NCBI GenBank assembly: GCA_902576815.1
Contig: CACGWQ010000007.1
Span: forward strand, 1 to 58,458
Source of the DNA: an uncultured Pelagibacteraceae bacterium
GTDB lineage: Bacteria; Pseudomonadota; Alphaproteobacteria; Pelagibacterales; Pelagibacteraceae
DNA length: 58,458 nucleotides
Direction: 5' to 3'
How positions within the stretch are numbered: position 1 is the first letter of the stretch; each line of letters opens with the position of its first letter. The notes beneath the pieces were generated by a model. That model had not been told where the DNA came from, ran no database searches, and worked only from the letters and a program-made list of their open reading frames with translations. Positions 1-8,358 of this stretch are shown here, piece by piece. The position numbers and the translations under genes are program-made.

Positions 1-446
1 AAAACTGGACTGTTAAGTATTTCTTTGAAACCTCTTTCTCTATCGACATTTTGAGATTTTAAAGTAGAATAATTTTGTAGTCTTTCAATTAAAGGATCAT
101 CTGAACTATTTAGTAGAGGTATATCTAGTAAAGTAATTACATTATGAACCCATGGAAGTTTTTGAATTTCACTTTTTAATTCTGATAAATTATTTATAGA
201 ATTTTCACTTATCATACTCTCATCTGGAGTGTAGGTGAGTACTAAAAATTCCTTTGCGCCATACCTATCATTTATTTCATTTAAATATTTTAGATCTGGG
301 TCTCCTTCGATTAATAACGTCTCCGAAGAGGCATCTAATTTAAAATTTTTCGAAAAATAACCAGAAAAACTAAGACAAATTATTAAAAAAAATAAAACTA
401 AAATTGGTTTTTTTAGGATTTTATTTTGGTAAAAATTAGCTAACAT
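1..446 (-). CDS. RND/MMPL-superfamily exporter, N-terminal part (cut by window edge)
   Basis: The frame is open from an ATG at 446 to the window edge, giving about 148 residues of a longer protein. It starts with a short basic stretch, a hydrophobic helix (about residues 14-30, ILVLFFLIICLSFSGYF) and then a soluble part with the motif LDASSETLLIEGDPDLKYLNEI. This resembles the first periplasmic loop of predicted RND-superfamily exporters (MMPL, COG1033 type), where a D/E-rich stretch and 'FLVLTYTP' follow the first helix. It lies 25 bp downstream of dnaB on the same strand and may be co-transcribed with it. The substrate cannot be told from this part; lipid export (for example hopanoid-type) is only a possibility. 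Confidence 0.72.
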   Translation of the reverse strand, partial: MLANFYQNKILKKPILVLFFLIICLSFSGYFSKNFKLDASSETLLIEGDPDLKYLNEINDRYGAKEFLVLTYTPDESMISENSINNLSELKSEIQKLPWVHNVITLLDIPLLNSSDDPLIERLQNYSTLKSQNVDRERGFKEILNSPV

Positions 447-471
447 TAGATAGTAGCTTTTATAATTTAAA

Positions 472-1887
472 TTAATTATTTTGAATATCTTTAAATTTGG
501 TAAACATTGCCTCAAACTCAAGCATTATATTACCTGTAGGACCGTGCCTTTGCTTACCAATTATTATTTCAGCTAAATTAATTACTTCATTCATTTTAGC
601 TTGCCATTCAGCATGTTCGACGGTTGCAGGTCTTGGTTCTTGTTTTTCTAAATAATAAGCCTCTCTATACACAAACATAACTACATCTGCATCTTGCTCA
701 ATTGATCCAGACTCTCTAAGATCTGCTAGTTGAGGTTTCTTCATGTCCCTTTGCTCTACAGCTCTTGAAAGTTGAGATAGTGCTATTACCGGTACAGAAA
801 GCTCTTTAGCTAGTGCCTTTAAACCTTGAGTAATTTCTGAAATCTCCTGAACTCTACCTTCTCTATAATTTGATGCACTCATTAATTGAATATAATCTAT
901 TACAATCATATCTAAGCCCTCTAAACGTTTAATTCGTCTTGCTCTATTAGTTAAAGCAGCAATCGAAATTGCAGGAGTTTCATCTATATACAAAGGTAGT
1001 TCGGATATATCTTTAGAAGTTTCGATAAATTTATCGAATTGATCTTCTGAGATCTTACCTCTTCTTATATCATTTTGCTTTATTCTAGACTGTTCAGCTA
1101 AAATTCTTGTAGATAACTGCTCAGAAGACATCTCAAGGGAAAAAAAAGCAATAGAGGATTTTCTTCCAGACTCTTGAATTTTTCTTGCAGCATTAAATGA
1201 TATATTTGTGGCTAAAGCAGTTTTCCCCATAGAAGGTCTTCCAGCTATTATAATAAGATCAGATTTATGCAAACCTCCCAGCCTATCATCTAAGTCAGTT
1301 AGTCCCGTTGGAACACCGACGATACCCTCTTCATTTTTGTAGGCATTTGAAGCCATTTCAATAGTTTGTTTCATTGCATCATCAAATTTAATTAAAGAAG
1401 AGCCAAATGAACCTTTCTCTGCTAAATCAAATAATTTTTTTTCATAATTTTCGATAATTGCTTTTCCATTTTGTTCGATATCATTTAGTTTGGCAGCATC
1501 AATCATATTTTCCGAAATTTTTATTAGCTCTCTTTTAACATATAGATCATAAATTATTTTTGAGTATTCTATTGCCTGTCTTGATGATGATGAAAATTTG
1601 GTAATTTTTACTAGATATTCTGGTATATTTATATCATCCTGTTGTTTTTCAAAAACATTTTTTAAAGTTATTGGGTTTGCCAACATTCCACTGTAAATTA
1701 GTTTTTCAATTGCATCAAAAATTTTTTTGTGCATTGGATCATAAAAATATTTTCCTTTTAAAATTAAACTTATTTCATCAAATATTTCATTGGATAATAA
1801 AATAGAACCTATGATTGATTGTTCCGCTTCAATGTTATTGGGTAATTCTTTTATGTCGTTTTTAATTATATTTAATTGGTTAGACAT
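472..1887 (-). CDS. dnaB: Replicative DNA helicase DnaB
   Basis: DnaB is the hexameric 5'-3' helicase that unwinds DNA at the replication fork and binds primase. The 471 residues match the usual length. The N-terminal domain opens with PNNIEAEQSIIGSILL. The RecA-like domain carries Walker A GRPSMGKTAL at about 216-225, the Walker B-like strand DMIVIDYIQLM, and the DnaB C-terminal motif SGSIEQDADVVMFVYREAYY followed by IIIGKQRHGPTGNIMLEF. No intein or insertion is present. The gene sits downstream of rplI-rpsR-rpsF on the same strand after a 67-bp AT-rich gap, an order common in bacteria (rpsF-rpsR-rplI-dnaB). Confidence 0.97.
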   Translation of the reverse strand: MSNQLNIIKNDIKELPNNIEAEQSIIGSILLSNEIFDEISLILKGKYFYDPMHKKIFDAIEKLIYSGMLANPITLKNVFEKQQDDINIPEYLVKITKFSSSSRQAIEYSKIIYDLYVKRELIKISENMIDAAKLNDIEQNGKAIIENYEKKLFDLAEKGSFGSSLIKFDDAMKQTIEMASNAYKNEEGIVGVPTGLTDLDDRLGGLHKSDLIIIAGRPSMGKTALATNISFNAARKIQESGRKSSIAFFSLEMSSEQLSTRILAEQSRIKQNDIRRGKISEDQFDKFIETSKDISELPLYIDETPAISIAALTNRARRIKRLEGLDMIVIDYIQLMSASNYREGRVQEISEITQGLKALAKELSVPVIALSQLSRAVEQRDMKKPQLADLRESGSIEQDADVVMFVYREAYYLEKQEPRPATVEHAEWQAKMNEVINLAEIIIGKQRHGPTGNIMLEFEAMFTKFKDIQNN

Positions 1888-1954
1888 TATTTAAATGATA
1901 ATATTTTTATAAGTAAAAATATATAAAATTATAGTTGGGGAAAAAAATGTATAA

Positions 1955-2413
1955 TTATTCGTTTTCTTCTTGAGGCAATACTCTTAAGTTTATCTGAAAT
2001 TGAACTTCTGAGTGCAAATTGATTTTAACGATAAAATCTCCCAAAGATTTGATTTCTTTTAAAGGTTGAATTAAGGATGGATTTATCTCAAAGTTATCTT
2101 TCTCTTTTATTAATTTTGAAATTTCTGTAGGCTTTACAGAACCATAAAGCTCCTTATTTTCAGTGCTAAGTTTTTTAATTACAAAATTGTTATTTTTAAT
2201 TTTTTCACTTATTAATTGAGCTTCTTTTTTCTTTTCTAAATCTTTTTTGTTTAATTCTTGTTTAATCTTTTCAACTTCTTTAATATTTTCTTTTGAAGCA
2301 AATAATGCTTTATTTTTTGATATTAAATAGTTTCTAGCGTAACCCCTTTTTACATCAATTATCTCACCTATTGAGCCAATCTTTTGAATATTTTCTAGAA
2401 GAATTACTTTCAT
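1955..2413 (-). CDS. rplI: 50S ribosomal protein L9
   Basis: L9 binds 23S rRNA near the L1 stalk and helps keep the reading frame. The protein is 152 residues. The N-terminal signature is clear: MKVILLENIQKIGSIGEIIDVKRGYARNYL, with the glycines of the rRNA-binding domain. A lysine/glutamate-rich connecting helix follows (about residues 40-75), then the C-terminal domain with ELYGSVKPTEISKLI. The start is 1 bp from the rpsR stop, so translation is probably coupled within rpsF-rpsR-rplI. Confidence 0.97.
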   Translation of the reverse strand: MKVILLENIQKIGSIGEIIDVKRGYARNYLISKNKALFASKENIKEVEKIKQELNKKDLEKKKEAQLISEKIKNNNFVIKKLSTENKELYGSVKPTEISKLIKEKDNFEINPSLIQPLKEIKSLGDFIVKINLHSEVQFQINLRVLPQEENE

Positions 2414-2414
2414 A

Positions 2415-2684
2415 TTAGATTAAAGCGAGATTTCTTGCACGTTTAATTGAAATTGATAGTTCTCTCTGCTTTTTTTGACTAACAGAGGTTATTCTCGAAG
2501 GTAAAATTTTACCATTTTCAGACACAAACCTTTTTAAAAGTTTTATATTTTTATAGTCTACTTTAGGAGCCCCTTTTGCTGATAAAGGACACTTCTTTTT
2601 AAACTTATTTTTTTGATTTTGAAAAACGCTTAATTTCAAAAAGCTATTTTGCGAATTTTTTCTTTTAGAATTTTTCTTTTTCAT
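2415..2684 (-). CDS. rpsR: 30S ribosomal protein S18
   Basis: S18 pairs with S6 on the platform of the small subunit. At 89 residues it is a little long because of a lysine/asparagine-rich N-terminal tail. The conserved core reads [39 protein letters not shown], ending in a basic helix that contacts 16S rRNA. The start codon overlaps the last base of the rpsF stop codon at 2684, indicating tight translational coupling with its partner S6. Confidence 0.96.
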   Translation of the reverse strand: MKKKNSKRKNSQNSFLKLSVFQNQKNKFKKKCPLSAKGAPKVDYKNIKLLKRFVSENGKILPSRITSVSQKKQRELSISIKRARNLALI

Positions 2685-3031
2685 TACTTACTTTTTTTTA
2701 ATTCTTTTTCCTCATTATTATTAAAATACTCCGTATCCAAATCAAATTTTTTCACTTTTACTGTTAAATATCTTAATAAATTTTTATCAATTTTTTCAGT
2801 TTTCTCTAATTCACTAATTATCTTTCCATTAGCTTCAATTTTAAAGTGTAGGTAATTACCTTTCTTATTTTTTTTTATTATGTAAGATAAATTCATTAAT
2901 CCCCATTCCTCTAACTTTACAACATTACCTTCATTTTTCTGAACTATTTTAGAATATTTCTCTGCGATTTGTTTAAGTTGTGTTGGACTTACATCTTGTC
3001 TGGCTATTATAGTATGTTCATAAAGGTTCAT
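2684..3031 (-). CDS. rpsF: 30S ribosomal protein S6
   Basis: S6 forms a heterodimer with S18 in the small subunit. The 115 residues start [26 protein letters not shown] and contain the family's central [23 protein letters not shown] and the strand [15 protein letters not shown] segment ([15 protein letters not shown]). A short charged tail rich in E, K and N follows. It is the first gene of the rpsF-rpsR-rplI group. The 76-bp gap to fabD is divergent and must hold both promoters. I did not see a structured S6:S18-binding leader in it. Confidence 0.96.
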   Translation of the reverse strand: MNLYEHTIIARQDVSPTQLKQIAEKYSKIVQKNEGNVVKLEEWGLMNLSYIIKKNKKGNYLHFKIEANGKIISELEKTEKIDKNLLRYLTVKVKKFDLDTEYFNNNEEKELKKSK

Positions 3032-3107
3032 ATTTTTTAAAAAAAACAGGATATACTATTATAAATTTTTAAATACAATATAAAAAATAAATAAAGCTCA
3101 TTTTTTT

Positions 3108-4034
3108 ATGATTTCTGTTTTATTTCCAGGGCAAGGTTCCCAATCAATTGGCATGGGTAAACAATTATTCGATAACTTTGATTATTTAAGACCTTTATAT
3201 TCTCAAGCAGATGAAATTTTAAACTTTAAATTGACAAAATTGATTTTCGAAGGACCTGAAGAACTTCTAAATCAAACTGAATATACTCAACCAGCAATAT
3301 TTCTTACAAGTTATGCTATATTTTCAGTTTTTAAAAATGAAACTAATTTTAAATTAGATGAGGCAAAATTTTTCGCTGGCCATTCTCTGGGTGAATATAC
3401 AGCTTTAACTTGTTCAGATGTAATATCATTTGAGGAATCTTTATCACTCCTCAAAATAAGGGGCAAATCAATGCAAGAAGCGGTACCAAAAAATCAAGGA
3501 GGCATGGTTGCCATATTAGGAGCAGAGATAGAAATAATTAATAAATTACTAAAAGATAACATTAAAAATTTTGAATGTTTTTTAGCAAATGATAATTCTA
3601 AAGGACAGTCTGTCATTAGTGGATTTATTGGAGATATAAATAAATTATGTGAATTATTAACAGCTCTTAAAATCAAATTTGTGAAATTACCCGTCAGTGC
3701 ACCATTCCATTGTAAATTAATGAGGAATGCAACTTTAATCATGGAAAAAGAAATTAAAAAAATTAAATTTAAAAAACCTAAAATTTCAATCTTTTCAAAT
3801 GTTACAGCAAAACCATCCACTGATGAAACAGATTTAAAAAAATATTTGATTAAACAAATAGAAAGTCCTGTAAGGTGGAGAGAAATAGTTACAAATATGA
3901 TAGACGAAAAAGTTAACACTTTTGTTGAAATAGGTCCTGGCAAAGTGTTATCAGGGTTAGTTAAAAGAATTAATAGAAATGTAACATTAAATCAGATAAA
4001 TAATCTAGAAGATATAAATGAATTTAAAAAATGA
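3108..4034 (+). CDS. fabD: Malonyl-CoA:ACP transacylase
   Basis: FabD moves malonyl from CoA to acyl carrier protein to supply fatty acid elongation. The 308 residues carry the oxyanion motif FPGQGSQ (7-13), the nucleophile elbow GHSLGEYTAL with Ser93, and the catalytic histidine in APFHCKLM at His201. The C-terminus has VEIGPGKVLSGLVKRI, also typical. The stop overlaps the fabG start by 4 bp (ATGA). The run fabD-fabG-acpP on one strand forms a fatty acid synthesis operon. Confidence 0.97.
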   Translation: MISVLFPGQGSQSIGMGKQLFDNFDYLRPLYSQADEILNFKLTKLIFEGPEELLNQTEYTQPAIFLTSYAIFSVFKNETNFKLDEAKFFAGHSLGEYTALTCSDVISFEESLSLLKIRGKSMQEAVPKNQGGMVAILGAEIEIINKLLKDNIKNFECFLANDNSKGQSVISGFIGDINKLCELLTALKIKFVKLPVSAPFHCKLMRNATLIMEKEIKKIKFKKPKISIFSNVTAKPSTDETDLKKYLIKQIESPVRWREIVTNMIDEKVNTFVEIGPGKVLSGLVKRINRNVTLNQINNLEDINEFKK

Positions 4035-4768
4035 TAAGTTTAAAAGATAAAAATATAATTTTGACTGGTTCAACAGGTGGGATTGGAATGTCAATTTTAG
4101 AAAAATTAGTAAATTGTGGAGCAAATATTCTTTCAACTGGAACAAATGAAGATAAATTAAAAAAAATAGAACAAAAATATTCTAAAGTTATTACAAAAAA
4201 ATTTAATATTTCTAATCATAATCAAATAGATCAATTTATTGATGACTGTTATGAAGCCCTAGGTAGAAGAATTGATATAATTATTAACAATGCAGGTATT
4301 ACAAGAGATAACTTGTCAATAAGAATGAGTAAAAAAGAGTGGGATGAAGTCCTTGATATAAATCTCACATCTACATTTCTTTTATCAAAAAGTGTAATAA
4401 GAAAAATGATAAAATCCAAAGAGGGCAAAGTAATAAATATTACCTCAATTGTTGGCCACACAGGAAATATTGGACAGTCAAATTACAGCGCATCAAAAGC
4501 TGCAGTAGTTGGTATGTCAAAAAGTTTAGCAATTGAATATGCTAAGAAAAATATTAAAGTTAACTGCGTTTCCCCGGGTTTCATAAATACAAATATGACA
4601 GATAAAATAAATGAAAATCAAAAAGAAATCATGATGTCCAAAATTCCTTTGGCAAGATTTGGAAATCCATCTGATGTTGCCAATACTGTACTTTTTTTAT
4701 GTTCAGACTTGTCTAATTATATAACAGGTGAGACCATACATGTTAATGGAGGGATGTATTTTAGTTGA
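4031..4768 (+). CDS. fabG: 3-oxoacyl-ACP reductase
   Basis: FabG is the NADPH-dependent ketoacyl-ACP reductase of type II fatty acid synthesis. At 245 residues it is a classical short-chain dehydrogenase: TGSTGGIG (13-20) for the cofactor, NNAG (86-89), and the catalytic residues Ser139, Tyr152 and Lys156 (NYSASK). SPGFINTNMT and the C-terminal ITGETIHVNGGMYFS are characteristic. It overlaps fabD by 4 bp and lies 46 bp upstream of acpP. Confidence 0.96.
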   Translation: MISLKDKNIILTGSTGGIGMSILEKLVNCGANILSTGTNEDKLKKIEQKYSKVITKKFNISNHNQIDQFIDDCYEALGRRIDIIINNAGITRDNLSIRMSKKEWDEVLDINLTSTFLLSKSVIRKMIKSKEGKVINITSIVGHTGNIGQSNYSASKAAVVGMSKSLAIEYAKKNIKVNCVSPGFINTNMTDKINENQKEIMMSKIPLARFGNPSDVANTVLFLCSDLSNYITGETIHVNGGMYFS

Positions 4769-4814
4769 CAAAATTGAATAAATATCTATTAACGCAATAA
4801 CTGGTAAGGAAAAA

Positions 4815-5054
4815 ATGTCAGAAGAAATTTCAAATAAAGTAAAAAAAATAGTTGCAGACCACTTAGGTATAGACGAAGCCAAGGTTACAGATGAGTCAAG
4901 TTTTATAGATGATTTAGGAGCTGATAGCTTAGATACAGTGGAATTGGTCATGGCGTTTGAAGAAGAATTTGGGTCTGAAATCTCAGATAGTGATGCTGAA
5001 AAAATTCTAACTGTAGGGGATGCTGTTAAATTTATAGAAAACAAAGCCAATTAA
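4815..5054 (+). CDS. acpP: Acyl carrier protein
   Basis: ACP carries growing acyl chains on a phosphopantetheine arm. The 79 residues are acidic and have the attachment motif [21 protein letters not shown] with the modified serine at position 38. The upstream sequence AAGGAAAAA provides a purine-rich ribosome binding site. It follows fabD-fabG and precedes gmk; no fabF is seen next to it, although fabF often comes directly after acpP. Confidence 0.97.
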   Translation: MSEEISNKVKKIVADHLGIDEAKVTDESSFIDDLGADSLDTVELVMAFEEEFGSEISDSDAEKILTVGDAVKFIENKAN

Positions 5055-5065
5055 TTCTATTTTAA

Positions 5066-5698
5066 ATGTCCTACTTGAAGGAAGGATCAATGATAATTTT
5101 ATCATCACCTTCCGGTGCAGGAAAAACTACTCTAGTAAAGAAAATAGCAAAGAACAAAAACTTTGATATCTCAATATCACACACAACAAGAAAACCTAGA
5201 GTTAATGAAAAAAATGGAATTGATTATCATTTCATAAAAAAAAAAGATTTTAAAGATTTAATTAATAGAAATAAATTTCTAGAGTTTGCTAAAGTTTTTA
5301 AAAATTATTATGGCTCAAATAAAGATATGGTCATAAATAAATTAAACAAAAAAAAAAATGTTATTTTTGATATAGATTGGCAAGGAACTAGACAGATTAA
5401 AAATAAAAAACTTAAATTTAAACTACTAACTATTTTTATACTTCCACCTTCAAAAAATGAATTACTTAAAAGACTCATTAATAGAGAGAAAAAATTAAAA
5501 TTTGCGAAAATAAGAATGAAGCAATTTAAAAAGGATTTAATGCATTGGGATGAGTATGATTTTGTTGTTATAAATGACGATTTAGAAAAATGTTATAAAG
5601 AAATAATTAAATATATTAAATCTAATTTAAAAAAAAAATCTATCAATTCATATAAAATTAAAAAAATCAAAAATCATGTTAGCGATTTATTGAAATAA
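5066..5698 (+). CDS. gmk: Guanylate kinase
   Basis: Gmk phosphorylates GMP to GDP with ATP. The 210 residues contain the P-loop SSPSGAGKTTL, the GMP-binding segment ISHTTRKPRVNEKNGIDYHFI and the strand NVIFDIDWQGTRQIK. The ATG at 5066 gives an N-terminal extension like other alphaproteobacterial enzymes. An in-frame ATG at 5090 is preceded by GAAGGAAGGA and is an alternative start. The 3' end overlaps the convergent rsmA gene by 25 bp. Confidence 0.95.
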   Translation: MSYLKEGSMIILSSPSGAGKTTLVKKIAKNKNFDISISHTTRKPRVNEKNGIDYHFIKKKDFKDLINRNKFLEFAKVFKNYYGSNKDMVINKLNKKKNVIFDIDWQGTRQIKNKKLKFKLLTIFILPPSKNELLKRLINREKKLKFAKIRMKQFKKDLMHWDEYDFVVINDDLEKCYKEIIKYIKSNLKKKSINSYKIKKIKNHVSDLLK

Positions 5699-6480
5699 TT
5701 TTTTTCGTAAAAATCGGAAATTTTCAAATAAGTTTCAACTGACAAATTTTGAGGTCTTAAATTTAAATCAATGCCAAGATATTTAGAAACATATAAGTAA
5801 TCACTAAATAATAATTTCATTGAATTTTTTATAATTTTCCTTCTTTGTTGAAAAAAAATATTTGTAATATGCTCTAGCGTCTTCGATCGTTTTAATTCAA
5901 AAATTTTTGTTTTTGGTTCAAAAAATAATAAAGTGCTTTTAATTTTTGGTTTAGGATTAAAGCATTCAGGATTTATATCAAATAATTTTTTTACATTCAT
6001 TTTCCAATTAACCAAAATAGAAATTCTACCATATTCTTTTGAATTTTCTTTAGCTATAATTCTGTCTGCCACCTCTTTCTGAAACATAAAAATTACATAT
6101 TTAATTGAATTTTTTTTATTTATGAATTTAATGAGATTTGTAAGAATTTTAGTTGAAATATTATATGGGAGGTTGCCAATAATTACTGTATTTTTAATTA
6201 TATAATTTTCAAAAGAGATATTCAAAATATCATCATTTACAATATCTATATTTGATCCAAAATTTTCTTTTAAAATATTTACTAATTTTTCATCTTTTTC
6301 TATAACTACAAGTTTATTTGGTTTTTTCTTAATAAGCTCAGATGTTAAACTTCCATATCCTGGACCAATTTCAATTAAGTTCAAGTCAGATTTATTATCA
6401 ATCAATCTTGCAATGTTACAGATAATATTTTTATCAACTAAAAAATTTTGTCCCAAACTTTTTTTTGGAATAATTTTCAT
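5674..6480 (-). CDS. rsmA: 16S rRNA dimethyladenosine transferase
   Basis: RsmA (KsgA) dimethylates two adjacent adenines near the 3' end of 16S rRNA, a late check in small-subunit assembly. The 268 residues begin KKSLGQNFLVDKNII. They carry the SAM motif IEIGPGYGSLT (about 36-46) and the catalytic NLPYNISTKILTNL. It overlaps pdxA by 4 bp and is the last gene of the lptF-lptG-lptD-surA-pdxA-rsmA run, a conserved proteobacterial order. Confidence 0.96.
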   Translation of the reverse strand: MKIIPKKSLGQNFLVDKNIICNIARLIDNKSDLNLIEIGPGYGSLTSELIKKKPNKLVVIEKDEKLVNILKENFGSNIDIVNDDILNISFENYIIKNTVIIGNLPYNISTKILTNLIKFINKKNSIKYVIFMFQKEVADRIIAKENSKEYGRISILVNWKMNVKKLFDINPECFNPKPKIKSTLLFFEPKTKIFELKRSKTLEHITNIFFQQRRKIIKNSMKLLFSDYLYVSKYLGIDLNLRPQNLSVETYLKISDFYEKNYFNKSLT

Positions 6481-7439
6481 TTAAATTTATTAATAAATTC
6501 TAATGCGTAAAATATTGAAGTTGGATCAGATAATTTTTTTCCTACCATTTTGTGATTAGGTCCATGGTCTGGACTTATTCTTATAAATGGAAGGCCAATG
6601 GTGATATTAATTGCCTCAAAGCCAAAAAGTGTCTTAATAGGTGTTAGAACTTGATCATGATACATACCAATTACTAAGTCATATTTTTTTACATTTTTAT
6701 TTATAAAAAAAGTATCTGCAGAAAACGGTCCATCTATTTGCATTTTCTTTTTCAGAAGATTTATTGCTGGGACAATGTATTTTTTTTCTTCACTGATTAT
6801 CTGAATACTTTCACAATGAGGATTTAGTCCTAGAACTGCAATTTTTGGAACTTTATTTAATTTATTCTTAAAAAAATCATAAGTTAATCTAATTTTATCT
6901 ATTATTATTTTTTTACTTATATTTTTGGAAACTTGATTGATTGGTAAATGAGTTGTTATCGGCACTACAGAAAGTTTTTTGTTGTATATTAGCATTGCAT
7001 AAGAAGAGCTCCTAGTTTTTTTCGATAGATATTCGGTAATCCCTAAATATTTTCTATTTAAAAAATGAATTTTTGATATTGGGCCATTTATTAATACTAA
7101 GTTTTTATTTTTTTTTAAAATATCTAACGATTTCTTAAAACAATGTTGTAAATAAATTTTAGATTTCTTGTTATTTTCTTCAAAGGGTTTCTTAAATTGA
7201 TATTCAATATTAATAAAATTAATTTTTTTTCTCATGGCTCTATCTAAATTATTTATTTCATGTAAATTGAAATTATATCCCATTAGAGAGATTTGTTCTT
7301 TGAACAACTTTATATTACCAATTATAATAATTTTTTTTTTAAATAATTTAAATTTTTTTGAATAAAAAAATTTTGCCAGTATTTCAGAAAAAATACTATT
7401 TGGTTCTCCAAGAACTACTAAAACTTTGTCAATACTCAT
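6477..7439 (-). CDS. pdxA: 4-hydroxythreonine-4-phosphate dehydrogenase
   Basis: PdxA oxidises 4-phosphohydroxy-L-threonine in pyridoxal phosphate synthesis. The 320-residue protein is divergent at its N-terminus (GEPNSIFSEI instead of the usual GEPAGIGPE). The C-terminal half is well conserved: LGLNPHCES, MYHDQVLTPIKTLFGFEAIN, and GLPFIRISPDHGPNHKM. The three metal-ligand histidines appear present (THLPI, NPHCES, YHDQ). It overlaps surA by 11 bp and rsmA by 4 bp. Position in the operon supports the call despite the weak N-terminus. Confidence 0.9.
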   Translation of the reverse strand: MSIDKVLVVLGEPNSIFSEILAKFFYSKKFKLFKKKIIIIGNIKLFKEQISLMGYNFNLHEINNLDRAMRKKINFINIEYQFKKPFEENNKKSKIYLQHCFKKSLDILKKNKNLVLINGPISKIHFLNRKYLGITEYLSKKTRSSSYAMLIYNKKLSVVPITTHLPINQVSKNISKKIIIDKIRLTYDFFKNKLNKVPKIAVLGLNPHCESIQIISEEKKYIVPAINLLKKKMQIDGPFSADTFFINKNVKKYDLVIGMYHDQVLTPIKTLFGFEAINITIGLPFIRISPDHGPNHKMVGKKLSDPTSIFYALEFINKFK

Positions 7440-8358
7440 AGATTGTAGAATTTTTTTTTAATCTTTTATAGTAAATTAATGAATATTGGTTGAGTTGTCT
7501 ATTCCTCTCATATTTTTTTAAATTTTCTAATTCTTTTTTTTTATCAAATAGTTCTTCTAGATCTTTTTTTTTATCAAACATTAATATTAAATATCCACCA
7601 GGAGTTCTAAAAGGTTTAGAAATTTCATTTATATTGAGATTTTTTACAATATTAAAAATATCATTAGATAATTGGGTTTCTTTAACCCAACCAATCTCTC
7701 CACCAAATTTTGATGAATTGGATATACTATGTTCGTTAGCAGCAATATTAAAATTTTCTTTATTAATAGTGCTTATAATTTTATTATATTCTTTGTCTAA
7801 GTCGTTGACTTTTTCAACATCAAATAATATTTCATATAAGTAAAATTCAAATTTTCTCTCTTTATTCTTAATAAAATTCTCTATTTTTTTTTTTAAATAT
7901 TCATTATTAATTTTAACTTGATTTCTAAATTTTTGGAAAATTAATTGATTCCATAATGCTTCGATTTTTAATTTTTGGACAACAAATTCATAATCGAGAT
8001 TATTAGACTTTAAGTTCTCAATAAATTGCGATTTATTCTTATAACCTTTTCTTGCAAGAAAATTATTTTCAATATCATTTAACAAATTTTCATCATTATT
8101 ATTTTTAATAATTTTCTTTAATTCATTTTCTTTTATTATTTCTCTAATTAAAGAACTCTTTGCTATCTCATTAATTTTATTTTTATCATCTATTTTTAAT
8201 AATTTTGGATTTAGAAAATTTAGATACTTAATTTCATTTACCACATCAACATTTGTAATTATTTTTTCATCTACTTTTGCAATAATTTCAACCTTAGATG
8301 CAAAAGTGTTACTAATAAAAAAAATTAATAATAATACTATTATCTTGACTCTTAGCAT
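7429..8358 (-). CDS. surA: SurA-like periplasmic peptidyl-prolyl isomerase/chaperone
   Basis: SurA escorts outer-membrane proteins such as LptD across the periplasm. The 309 residues start with a signal peptide (KIIVLLLIFFISNTFA) followed by VEIIAKVDEKIITNVDVVNEI, the typical SurA N-terminal segment. A parvulin domain lies in the last third: SKFGGEIGWVKETQLS and INEISKPFRTPGGYLILMF. Only one parvulin domain is evident, as is usual for the short alphaproteobacterial forms. It sits directly between lptD, its client, and pdxA. Confidence 0.9.
   Translation of the reverse strand: MLRVKIIVLLLIFFISNTFASKVEIIAKVDEKIITNVDVVNEIKYLNFLNPKLLKIDDKNKINEIAKSSLIREIIKENELKKIIKNNNDENLLNDIENNFLARKGYKNKSQFIENLKSNNLDYEFVVQKLKIEALWNQLIFQKFRNQVKINNEYLKKKIENFIKNKERKFEFYLYEILFDVEKVNDLDKEYNKIISTINKENFNIAANEHSISNSSKFGGEIGWVKETQLSNDIFNIVKNLNINEISKPFRTPGGYLILMFDKKKDLEELFDKKKELENLKKYERNRQLNQYSLIYYKRLKKNSTIYEY

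Noticed and set aside
1901..1922. AT-only inverted repeat (ATATTTTTA...TAAAAATAT) between rplI and dnaB
   Set aside because: No G/C pairs and low complexity; unlikely to be a terminator in this genome.
3032..3107. S6:S18-binding leader ahead of rpsF
   Set aside because: The gap is almost only A and T and shows no stem with the expected GC-containing bulge.
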